A stretch of 64,000 nucleotides of DNA, from NCBI RefSeq assembly GCF_036324505.1, contig NC_086350.1:26828257-26892256 (forward strand). The letters are read 5' to 3'. Position numbers and translations under genes: made by a program. Shown here piece by piece: positions 1 through 12,900 of this stretch. Positions within the stretch are counted from its first letter, which is position 1, and each line of letters starts with the position of its first letter. This stretch comes from Eleginops maclovinus (taxonomy: Eukaryota > Chordata > Actinopteri > Perciformes > Eleginopidae). Under the pieces are notes generated by a model. The model saw nothing but the letters and a program-made list of their open reading frames with translations. It had not been told where the DNA came from and did not search any database.

Positions 1-838
1 AATCATGTGATTTTTTTATTATTTTATTAACTCTGCTTCATTTAATATTTAATGTAAGCTTCCCGAAACTTCCACTGAATAACTTTATAATAAAGTGTCG
101 CCAGATTTGAAAAAGAATAACTAATTGTGAATATCTCTTTCTGAAATTGAAACCGTGATATTAGAGGGATTGAACCTTCTTTGCATCATATTCTCATTAT
201 CATTTAAGAAGACATATTTCACATGATACTGTGGGAAACACTACAACCAAAACATTTTTATTTTGACATTTTTTTAGGCAAATATAAATGAAATAAATAC
301 AATATTTTCCACACCTGGTAATTTGGTCATTGTGGAATCCATTTTAAACTTTCCTACATTATTTTTATCCTTAGTAAGAATCATGTTTCACAACCTGATT
401 AACTTCATGTGTAAAATGATCATTAAATAAAGATTTTAAAAAGTGTATCAGCGCAAAACTAAAGTTGTTGTTTGAAATAAAGATATTTAATAGTATCTAC
501 TGAATCTGTAGGCCAGTCACTCTGTGCGCAACAGCCCACAATCCTTAATTCATAACATCATTTACATATTATATTTGAGCCTACTATGATACGAATATTG
601 CGATTTCAATTGGCTTCAGATGAGTTGTGCAGCCTTTTTATTGAGTGCAACAAATTCCTCATTTGATAGTTTGGAAGCTTTGAGACAGCACGTAAACACT
701 CATTGTTGTGAAATCACAACACAGAAAATATATTTACAATTCATAAACTGAATATATTAACCATAAATCGGGGGGGAGGGTGCTTTCGCCTTGAAGCAAA
801 CATCAAGTGGCAAAGGAAAGGATCGGTTTCTCTGATAC
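1..838. other. spire2 intron 12 (partial), no recognisable element
   Basis: AT-rich sequence with no exon-like open frame continuing the FYVE domain and no clear repeat boundaries. It ends at the donor of exon 12. Confidence 0.6.
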
Positions 839-906
839 CTTTTACACAGTAGGCAGGTAGACGGCCACGAGAAGAGAGGGAACTTCACTCTGCAGCAGCA
901 GCAAAC
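839..906 (-). CDS. spire2: spire2 exon 12 (start of FYVE-like zinc finger)
   Basis: A 68-nt exon with acceptor TGTTTCAG and donor GTATCA, ending in phase 2. It reads [22 protein letters not shown]. The C-x2-C style cysteine cluster and the [10 protein letters not shown] core match the first half of the SPIRE2 FYVE-like domain. No following exon is recognisable between 838 and 1, so the rest of the finger and the C-terminus lie outside the window. Confidence 0.87.
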
Positions 907-3900
907 CTGAAACACACACACACACACATATTGGGTCCATCCACAGTGAACAGAGCACAGTGGTAGATGCAGTGTGTGTGTGTGTGGGGGGGGGGGGGCT
1001 CCACTTTGTTACCCTGCCTCTCTTCAGGTTGTTGTAGAGCTCTTTGCTCTGAAGGAACTTCTCCATCTCTGCTTTGACCAGCACTCTGCGCACGTTGATG
1101 ACCTCATCCACCGTCAGTGCCAGACTGCCCACAGGGTGGCTGAACTCCTCCTGAGCAGAAGAGAGGAGAGCTCACACGCTGAAATCTCAACACAGTGCAT
1201 GAGGTATACGTTATGGTGGTTGTTAGTGCGAGCTAAATGAAGCTTGTAGTAAGATGCATTAAGTTAATATCAATGTGTTGATTTTGATTTGTTTTGAGAC
1301 GTTTTAAAAGTGTATTTTTTTTCTGGAATCTTGCATATCAACCTATCATTTTTAAATGCAAATTTTCAATTTATCAACCAGATATGTAAACTGAGGATTG
1401 TTGGGTGTACAGAAATACCATCCAATTTAGCGGTTCCATCAGCTCTAAAGAGCATTTTTGAGTCTTTCAGCACATTGTTTTGGTTTTATGTCAACCAAAT
1501 GTAGAGTTGTAGTAAAATCTAGCTACCCTCAATGTCGTCTCCAGATGCAGAGAGCTGTTTCCAGTAAATACAAAGTGGGATTACTTTCACCAGGTGGACA
1601 TGATTTCTTATGACTACTGGTGTTTCTCATTGTCTTCTTGGGGTTTTAACAAAGGCAACTTAATAAGGTGTTAAATGTCACTGGGACATGAGAGGTCAAT
1701 AAGCCAAGCGCAGACCTCCCTTATTCTTCAGGAGGAAAACAAACTATAACACAAAAGACACTAAAAAATCATCCAATCAATAGACAATAATCCAATAAAA
1801 CCCCAAATAATTCCTGCTCTGTCATTTAGCAAATCTAACGGTGGGACTGTGGAGACGAGAACACATCACAGTATGACTCACACTACTGACAGACAGATGG
1901 TTTCTGGGAAATGCAGTACTGTAAGTTTTCTGATGAGCAAATGAAAGCAGCTTCTAAATAGAGCTTGTGGTGAGATGAATAAAGACCAAGTGTTGTTTTT
2001 GAATACTTTTGAGGACTTTCTTAATTTAAGTGTGTTTTTTTCTGGGATTTAGTATATCAATCTGTCATATTACAAAGCTCATTTTCACAAAATATTGGAA
2101 ACATATTGATATAAACTACACTTGTTTTAAAAAAAAGAGTCTTTAATAGACCACTTGAATCGTGTTGCAGTGCTTTGGGACTCTTTGGTGCTATCTCACC
2201 ATCAGCTGCAGTTCGTACCCCCCTCTGGAGCTAGATGTCTCTGACCCCTCGGTGGTCTCGTCCACTGAACTCAGAGAGAGGCGGGCCGGAGAGGGCGGCA
2301 CCCAGCCGTGAACCGGGAAGGAGGCTGTCAGAGGAAATTAATGAAAAGAGTTTAACACGGGTTAACTAAAGAGGACAAATCACATGAGGACATCATCAGC
2401 CAGAGGAGGAGAGGAGGACACACATCCCAGACTGAAGTCCATGAATTACCCAACAGCCTCTTTCCTCGAACTCCACAGTGCATGTCCATCGACTCTTACT
2501 CTCACATGTTTTATTCATCTAGTTTCAGTGAGTGATTCTGCCCACGCTGCTACATCTGTAACCCAGATCACAGGGGGAGACTCAGCAGCTGCTCTTAGAG
2601 ACAAAGGGGGGGGGGGGGGGGGAGGAATCAGAATCCCTTTATTAGTGGGGGAATGAACAGTGCTACAGCAAAGGTAGCAAAGCAGGTAAAACTTGTAAGA
2701 GTAAGCCAACATATTAAATACAGAAATAGAAGCACACAATAGTAATAGATTACAAATAAGGACGACTGGTTGAAACGAAACATAACGCATAACATAACCC
2801 CAACATAACGCAATGGAGAGTAAAAAAGGTCTTTATTATGGACAAAAATACAGAAAGACTTCAACTGAAACTAGAAACATTTGAGAGAAGATGGAAACCA
2901 ATAACACAAGTGATATCTGAGCTCTAAACACCTCCTTTTATTTTTTTCCTTTTATTTACATATCATTTTTGGTTGGGTATTATTTTCTTTTATATATTAA
3001 ATGTTTAACTTGCACCTCGATCGGATTTGTGAGCATACCTGTCTGTACCGACTACCCAGGGAAAGGTCAGAGTATTTAAATTAATGTCTGTATTTATGTA
3101 TAATTTGCCAAGACTTGGAAGGAAAGGGGTATTGTATGTATGCATGTGTATGTGTGAGTGGACTGCATACTGAGATCTCCATGTATGTTATATATTTGTG
3201 GAATAAATAAAAAATGCTAAAAATAATAATTCAAAACAGAGATGGTAACGTTTCTACACATTATAAAACTGTTGGGACATTTATAACAGCGTACGGTTGA
3301 TTACTGCACAGCATTCCAAAAAATGGTTTATTTTGCACATTGCAGGTTTGCAACAGTCTGTGTTGTGTGGGGGTCTGCCATGGTCCCCCGTGCTGAAGCC
3401 TGTTCCCTCCTACAAAGGGAAAGGGTGAATGTGGCTCTAATGGAAAGCAAACAGGCTGGGAGGAGGGCTGGTAAACATTATCAGTACATCTCATTCCGAT
3501 CAGCGCTGACAGCCTGCCTGACCTCCTCACAGGGAAGACTGCAGATCCCCCTGTTGGCAGAGCCAGGAACTACAGAACACATCTACGGCTCCGCAAAACA
3601 TTAAGAGACCACTGAAGCAGTATCAGTTTCTATTTATAGTCTTTGAGTCAAATGATTTTTTTATTTTATTGTATTCTATAAAACTGATTTAATTCATCAA
3701 TGAATTCAGCAGACACTTGAAAGGCTGCAACACATGAAGAGATTGGGATTCTTTTTGTTTTTGTTTTTGAGTGGTCTCTTAATTTTTTCCAGAGCTGTAT
3801 TCTGCTCTACTCTGAGGTAGGGGTCAGCTGATTTTAGTTCAGGGGCCACATACAGCCCCAATTTTAACTCAAGTTGGCTGGACCAGTAAAATCATAGCAT

Positions 3901-6900
3901 AATAACCTATAGATAACTCCAAATGATTCCCTTTGTTTTAGAGCAAAACTTTTCAAATTTAATTAACTATCTTTTTGAAAAACAACCTGAAATCTCTTAA
4001 TCAAAATACTGTCATGCCCCAGTTTATCATTTACACATTACAACTCACAGATCACACAGTGTCTACAAAGACATTTAGTCAGCAGTATCTGGAGCTGAAC
4101 AATATAGTGTTTTATTTCATGATTTAAACAATTTCTCAAGATCTAGAATTTATTTTAAATACATTTCCAAATCTGTGTTAGCCTGACACCACCGTACAAA
4201 CTGAAATGGGGACTATTTCATTTATTTTATAAATACTGCTGCTGCTAACTTATCTACCTAAATCTGCACATTGTAATTTTATATACAGTGGGGCAACAAA
4301 GTATTTAGTCAGCCACCAATTGTGCAAGTTCTCCCATTTAAAAAGATGAGAGAGGCCTGTAATTTTCATCATAGGTACACTTCAACTATGAGAGACAGAA
4401 TGGGGGAAACAATCCAGGAAATCACATTGTAGGATTTTTAATGAATTAATTGTAAATTCCTCGGTAAAATAAGTATTTGGTCACCTACAAACAAGCAAGA
4501 TTTCTGGCTCTCACAGACCTGTAACTTCTTCTTTAAGAGGCTCCTCTGTCCTCCACTCGTTACCTGTATTAATGGCACCTTTTTGAATTTGTTATCAGTA
4601 TAAAAGACACCTGTCCACAACCTCAAACAGTCATACTCCAAACTCCACTATGGCCAAGACCAAAGAGCTGTCAAAGGAGACCAGAGACAACATTGTAGAC
4701 CTGCACCAGGCTGGGAAAACTGAATCTGCAATAGGTAGATACATACAAGACCACTGCTAATCTCCCTCCATCTGGGGCTCCACGCAAGATCTCACCCCGT
4801 GGGGTCAAAATGATCACAAGAACGGTGAGCAAAAATCCCAGAACCACACGGGGGGACCTAGTGAATGACCTGCAGAGAGCTGGGACCAAAGTAACAGAGG
4901 CTACCATCAGTAACACACTACGCCGCTAGGGACTTAAATCCTGCAGTTCCAGACGTGTCCCCCTGCTTAAGCCAGTACATGTCCAGGCCCGTCTGAAGTT
5001 TGCTAGAGGGCATTTGGATGATCCAGAAGAGGATTGGGAGAATGTCATATGGTCAGATGAAACCAAAATAGAACTTTTTGGTAAAAACTCAACTCGTCGT
5101 GTTTGGAGGAGAAAGAATGCAGAGTTGCATCCAAAGAACACCATACCTACTGTGAAGCATGGGGGTGGAAACATCATGCTTTGGGGCTGTTTTTCTGCAA
5201 AGGGACCAGGACGACTGATCCGTGCAAAGGAAAGAATGAATGGGGCCATGTATCGTGAGATTTTGAGTGAAAACCTCCTTCCATCAGCAAGGGCACTGAA
5301 GATGAAGCGTGGCTGGATCTTTCAGCATGACGATGATCCCAACACACCGCCAGGGCAACGAAGGAGTGGCTTCGTAAGAAGCATTTCAAGGTCCTGGAGT
5401 GGCCTAGCCAGTCTCCAGATCTCAACCCCATAGAAAATCTTTGGAGGGAGTTGAAAGTCCGTGTTGCCCAGCGACAGCCCCAAAACATCACTGCTTTAGA
5501 GGAGATCTGCATGGAGGAATGGGCCAAAATACCAGCAACAGTGTGTGAAAACCTTGTGAAGACTTACAGAAAACGTTTGACCTCTGTCATTGCCAACAAA
5601 GGGTATATAACATACAAATATATACAAAGTATTGAGATGAACTTTTGTTATTGACCAAATACTTATTTTCCACAATCATTTGAAAATAAATTCTTTAAAA
5701 ATCCTACAATGTGATTTTCTGGATTGTTTCCCCCATTCTGTCTCTCATAGTTGAGGTATACCTATGATAAAAATTACAGGCCTCTCATCTTTTTAAATGG
5801 GAGAACTTGCACAATTGGTGGCTGACTAAATACTTTTTTGCCCCACTGTATGTATATATATATATATATATATATAAATAAAAAGAATCCCAATCTCTTC
5901 ATCCGTGGGACAAATAAAGGAATTCTGACTAAACCTGATTACTTCTGTTACTTCACTAACAAATGCGATGTAAATAGATACAAGAGAAAATAAATATCAA
6001 TACGATGTTTTTTACTTAAGTGTTTAATGTAAGACAATAGAACAATATAACCTTAGAAAAGAATAAAAGCAAGATATTTAAGATCAAATGTGTCCTGTTA
6101 AATTATAGTCTAAGCATACAGGATAGTAAAGTTTATAAATGATGTTTTAGTAGAATACAAGTATTAAAAGCAAACAGTACTTCAGTTTGATAAACAGGTG
6201 TCCACCAACAAAAGAATGAATGGATATCAAAAAGAAAAAATGACCGGAGTACTCAATCTATACTTTATCAATCTTTATTTTAAAATGATTGTAACTTCGC
6301 AATCCTGCAAGTAATCCCAGTACTGATGGAGCAGTTTTTTTTACATAACTGTAAGAGAATACAGTTACCTTCTTTTTTTAACCTGATTATGTAAACCTGT
6401 TACATGTAATCCATTACTCCCTAAACCTGGTGACATGCAGCCCTCCAGAGACTGAGAATGGATCCGTGTAATGAGCTCTGGATATGGAGCAGGCTGCTGA
6501 AGCATGAATCCTGACCATCAGACATCCTCCACAACTCAAACCCATTTACCTCCACCCTTATCCACACATCTTTATATTTGATTATGAACTACAGCTGTAA
6601 TCTCCTGTCAGGGGAGGCTGTGAGTCTGCAGGACTGTGAATCTTTTAATGAGGTCAATGGTTCTGCCATGACAGAGGACAGATCAGAGGCCGTTTTGTCT
6701 GAAAAATGTTATTGCCTTTAAAGATTTAAATAAAAACCCTGAATTTGTTTCATTTCCAATAGAGTAGATATTACATTTCAAGAGTTATACAGAGTAGAGG
6801 TGGTTGTTGGGTTTTGTGTTAACCTCTAGTTGATGCATCAAGCGTGTATCCTTTGACACAGGGTCAATAGTCTTATTGCAAGCAAACAAAAACAGCAGCT

Positions 6901-9900
6901 GATCCATTGATTATAATAAACAAATATATATTAGAATGAATAATTATTTTCCTTTTTTCCAGGTAAATAGGGAAAATATCACTAATGTAATGTACTGCAG
7001 CAGTGACTGGTTGGATGGTCTGCAAATAACAGTCTATTTTTGCTTAAGTTATATTGCGTGAGCTCAGGTAACCTTATTTTAATCACATTAGTGCTGTTCA
7101 TTTATGATGATCTACATGTTTCATGTAGAATCATTTGTATTTGCATTTTTAGGCCTGCCTATTATAGTCCTTACTCAGAAGCAGAGGTGGGAAGTAACTA
7201 AGTACATTTACTCAAGTACTGTACACAAGTAAAATTTTGAGACACTTGTACTTAACTTGAGTATTTTATGCTACGTTGTACTTCTACTCTACTACAGTTC
7301 AGAGGTAAATGGTGTGCTTTTACTCCTCTACATGTATTTAATCCCTTTAGTTACAGATCTGGATTACTGATGGTAAATATAATCAGCCCTTAAATCAGAC
7401 TTTAGTTCACCTGCAGTAAATTCAGCAGCTACCCTGCAGTATACAAAGCCATTCAAACTAGCTGCACCTTTACCAGCTCTGAGAACACTTTAATGATCAA
7501 TCATTATAAAACATATCAGAGATATTATTCTGAAATGGACCAATCAAACAATGACTACTTTTACTGTCGCTACTTTAAGTACATTTAGATGAGAGTGCTT
7601 TCTACTTTTACTGGAGGAACATTTAGAATACTTTTACTGTGACAGTATTCCTACACTGGTACTTCTACTTTACTCAGGTACAAGATCTGAGTACTTCTAC
7701 TTTTACTCAAGTACAAGATTTGAGTACTTCTACTTTACTCAGGTACAAGATCTGAGTACTTCTACTTTTACTCAAGTACAAGATCTGAGTACTTCTACTT
7801 TACTCAAGTACAAGATCTGAGTACTTCTACTTTTACTCAAGTACAAGATCTGAGTACTTCTACTTTACTCAGGTACAAGATCTGAGTACTTCTACTTTTA
7901 CTCAAGTACAAGATCTGAGTACTTCTACTTTACTCAGGTACAACATCTGAGTACTTCTACTTTTACTCAAGTACAAGATCTGAGTACTTCTACTTTACTC
8001 AAGTACAAGATCTGAGTACTTCTACTTTTACTCAAGTACAAGATCTGAGTACTTCTCCACCTCAGCTAAGAAGAACCTCAATGCCTCTTCATAAAAGCAT
8101 AAAGTGAAATAATTGGTATCATCATTGGTTACATTTCTGACGAAAGAGCCATGGAGAATAATATTAGAATAACAATATCCAGGACATCAGCTGCATTTTC
8201 CTTTCACATGTTACTCATTCTGACGGTGGTTGACGCGCTACAACGGCCCAGAACGCGCTGTACTTTCAAAAACTTTGCAAATATAGAAACACAAATGTGC
8301 TCAAAACACATCAGAGACCAGGGGACTGAAGAGACAGTGTGTGGACGTTCGGGGATTTTAAAGTCGTCCAATTGTAGCGCACTTTTCCTTTTTTTCCCTG
8401 ATAAAACCATCAGTCTTGTATTGTTAGTGACAACACGTCAAAATGTCTGTTAAAAAAATGTATTTAAATGATGTTGCACTCCTCTCCCCCCGCCATCCTG
8501 TCATGCTGCCATACTTCAATATGAAATTCAGAGTGAGTCACAGAGCAGATTTTAATTTAATATAGATGATATGCATGAAGCTCATTGAAGCAATCCCACA
8601 CAAATGTAATGGCAAGTTGACTGCGAGTGTTGCTATGACAAGGTGATACTTTGAAACGGATAACTCAATGGTAATTATAGGGACTCACTCATTCATTGGG
8701 TCCCTTTGAATATGATTGATTCTTGTTTGGGTTGATGCTGATAAAATCCTTGCACACTGACCTCTGTGAATAGGAGGCGGCCCGGCACCGGTCAGAGTCC
8801 TGGACCGAGGCCTCTCCCCCCGCAGTCGGACTGCCCCCCCCAGCTGGCCTGTCTCAGAGAGCGAGGGGAGCATCTCGGCACGCAGCAGGGCCAGGTCGTG
8901 TTCTGAGAAGGAGCGGTCTCTCTTCAGCGGGGTGGGGGAGCTCTCTGCCCGCCTCAGCTCCCCGTTTTCTGGGGACTCTTCCTCCTGTGGGGGTAGAAGG
9001 CAGCACTGGATAGCACCTATTCGGCTTGTAGTGGTGCTCCCTCTCCTGCAGTTTGTTCTATAGGTTTTAGTGCATGTCAATGGTCTGCAGAGGCTAAAAT
9101 CCCTGTGTTCCCTCCAGAGGGAGAGACTAATGCTCACAATGCAACAGTAAAGAGGTGGTAACTGTACTTCAGTCTGAGGTGAAGCTGCACCTGAACACGT
9201 CCCAGATCAGGAGCAGGTTAGGCTGGAGGGGTATGTTTCCATGGTAACCTCAAGGTTTCCTGCGGAGTTTTACATCTGTAGCGATGCAGAACTGGGTTTG
9301 TTTATCTCATGCATGCACCTCATCAGTGCACACAGACAACTGAAGCCACACACACACACACTCCTACCAGTGGTGCCCCCCCATCCCACTGATCAACAGG
9401 TGGCGGTAACATGCAGAGCCAGCAGAGGCAGGAGAGAAAAAAACATACAATGAATTTTGTGAGTAATACTAAATGGAACTAGTTGTGACACTTCTTTGAA
9501 GGTGGAAATAAGTGTCATTTTTTTGGCTCTAATGAGGACCTATTTTGCACATGTTCAGGTTCATATTAGTATTTAGTGCCTCTACTGCGACATCTTTCGG
9601 AGAGACACTCCCTCTGGAGGGAACACAGGGATTTTCGCCTTTGCAGACCATTTACATGCACACGCACCTTAGCACTTAAGGAGAGGGACAGCCCAAAAAG
9701 AAGAATAGGGCCTATTTAAATCTCCTCATTTTTCTCAAAATTTCCATTTCGGGCCAAACAATAACAAAACAATTGGCCGTTCTAAAGTATGGGAGACTGA
9801 GCGTTGATTCCATTTTGAACTGAATTTGGCCAACATCTAAAATACATTATTGAGCAGCCTCGAAGAAACATTTTTAGAACATAAAACTTAAATGTGTGTG

Positions 9901-12900
9901 GGAGTGCAGGAGTAACACCTTCAACCTTTGATGTTAAACAACTGAAGACAAAAAAGTCTTTGTACAAAAGAAACGAGCATTCATCTCAAAAATATTTTCC
10001 CTTTCCATCTTTCCCTCCGAGCTGGGATCCCACACATGTGCTACTTTCAGGGACCCCGCCCCTCTCAGCGCTGCAGCTCCTGACCGGCCTCACCTCGGAT
10101 ATGTTCATCTCCTCCATCTCGGCCAGAGTGGGAGCTTTAAGCAGGACGCGAGGGCGGGGCGGCTGCCGGGGCCCAGGCTCCGACACGGACAGGTCGATGC
10201 ACGAAGTGGATTTGATGTTAGAAGGACGAGTCTGAGCCAGGCAGGGCAGAGAGCCAAACGCTGAGAGGAGAGAAACCAAAGACGCTTTCAGTGAACAGAG
10301 ACGTAGGAAACAGAGCATAGGGCAGCCATTCTGAGCTAGACCCTGTGTTCATTACAGTCAAATTCGGACCCGTGAGCTCAAGGTGAAGATATTTTTATAA
10401 TACAGGACTCTTTCTCTTTCATATACATGGATTGTGTCTCTGCTGCGTTTTGAAACTCCTCTGGTTTATACCCAACACAAACACAACCCACAAACACTGG
10501 CTTTGGGCTAGTTTCACCATTAAGATCATGATATTATTATTCAATAATTGTAATTACATTTATTTTATTTCGATGACTAGTCGCTAGCTGACAATTAGCG
10601 ACTACTTGATGAACACAGTATGCAGCGGCTAAGGACCTAGCTTTTCCCCTCAGGAATAGTGAAAGATCAAAAGTGAGCTTAAAGGAGTGTGTACTCTAAT
10701 TCTCCAGGTTATTAATGCATAGTATACATAATATATTAAATCATTCTCGCAAATAACTGATGGGAGAATGATTTAAAATCCTGAGGCAGTTCACTGCTTT
10801 TAAAATGCCACAACATATACATTATATTTATTTTCAATTATGGAGCATTTCTTAAACATGCAAATAATTTAATCCTTTTTTGGCTGCTTTAGTTTTTTTA
10901 ACACTAAAAACTAGAAAAATATCTGTTAATGATTTAGAGCATTTCCCATGGATCAGCAGTAACGATACTGTAGTGAACTCAGTTTCTGAAGAAACAGTTC
11001 CTCTAACCCAGGGGGGTCCGAACATTTTTCACTGAGGGCCACATGCAAACAAATATACAAAGGGCTGGGCCCCTCACTAGAGGTGAGGTATATTGCCTCA
11101 TAAGTTAAGTTATGTTAATGTAAAATCAATCAAATGTAAGTCAATTATTCCTAATGGAATATGCTTTGAGAAACAAACAGCCTTCATCACAGCTCTCCAC
11201 AGGGTTTCATTTATTTTGTTGGCAGCTCATCCCTTAAAACAGAAGCCTCAGATTGCGTATAACAAGGGGAAATATGAAGGGTCTATTTCAAGCGTATCAT
11301 GAAAATAATGTATTGTTTTTTTTATCAACTAAGATTTGTTAGAAAATGTTTTCAACTTTAATTGACTGAATTTATTTGCAAAGGCTTATTAACACATGGA
11401 TATTATTGTGTAATATATGTTTACATATATATTTAAGAAGCACAATATAAGACGAGCACAAGTCTCATGTGTGGGTCATATTCCATTATACTTTTAGAAT
11501 TAACAGAGGGCCAAATAAAAAGTTTGGACACCCCTGCTCAAAGCATTAGGTCACTATTCCATACAGCGTATAATTAAAGCTCTGCTGAAAATGTAACTTC
11601 CAGAACTCTGATATGCTGTTGTAATTGCTGTTTTTTTTTACAAATATCCCATCGCAGCTCTGAAGCAATGTGTGTCTCTTTTATCAGTGGCCTTAAACTG
11701 ACCTTCATCTATAAATATCTGGTCAATATTATTGAAACACAATGCCACCTCCACATGGACTGGAGCTATAAAGGGAAAATACTCCTGTTTCACACTCCAG
11801 CAGAAAACAGCAGCACTGAACAGTGGAGTGACCCTCAGCGGCTGCAGGACGGAATAAGAGTGTCATTATTGTTTATTACCTTGGGTTTGTCCATTCAGCT
11901 TCAGTACTATATTTATTTTCTGCATAGAGCAGCACGAGCAAAACACTGAAAGTCCTTGTCATCATCGTTTGAGTTCCATCAAGCAACCGGTCCCTCGGTA
12001 AACATGTTTCTATCTCGTTCATGATCCCTGTTGCTTCCTGTTTTTGTATCACAGCCTTCAACCTTTCACATGGAGTTAGTTTTGGTCGCCTGAAAAAATT
12101 GACGTCATATTTTCCCAAACTCAAAGCTTCAAAATGGTAGTCTACAAATCAATAGGTGACGTCAGTTGTTTGACTTGTATATTGTTTTATATTATTTAAT
12201 AGTTAAACATTTATTTTCTTGCTGTTTTTGTTTATTGTTAATGTACCTTTCACCCATTTAGTGTAAGTTAAGGTAGTTCTTTTATGCTTTTATTTTGAAG
12301 GCAGTTTTGGGCACCTGGTGATCATGTATGCTGTATATTGGAGTGGTGGTGGGATTAGCGCACCAGTATAGGCAAATGTTTTTTTGTGTTTAATTGTTCA
12401 TTGTAATTTGTTTATTGGAATTAAATGTATGGAAAGGATATTCTTGCCTGGACTTGGATCATTTCCCCTGCGCAAGAATCGCTAGTGTCTCAGCGGCCCT
12501 TTTACTTTGAGTTCTTTTTCAGTTTTATTTCCTTATCCCTCCCTTTCCCTATCCTTGACTAGTCCAAATACCTCCTGGCTGGTATACCTTTATTGCCATC
12601 CAGCCTGACTTATTTCCAACCTCCCGAATTTCTCTCACACTGCACCGCTCCTGTGCTCCCTTCACTGGCTGCCAGTAGCTAACCAAATCCTCTTCAAGCC
12701 ACTGACACCCGCCTACCTACCGTGTTATGAATGGATCCGGATCTTCCAACATCCAGGACATGGTTAAACCATACACTCCAGCACATTCAAGTCGCTCTGC
12801 ATCAGCCAATCAGCTCTCTACTCACTCACTGTGAATGTGATCCAGGTTCCCCTCAACAGAAACAAGCTCTTTTTTGCTAACCTGGCTCAAAAATGGTGGA

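Noticed and set aside
8151..8453. 100-codon frame in spire2 intron 9
   Set aside because: Not in the Spire frame, no motif, and overlapped by an equally open antisense frame.
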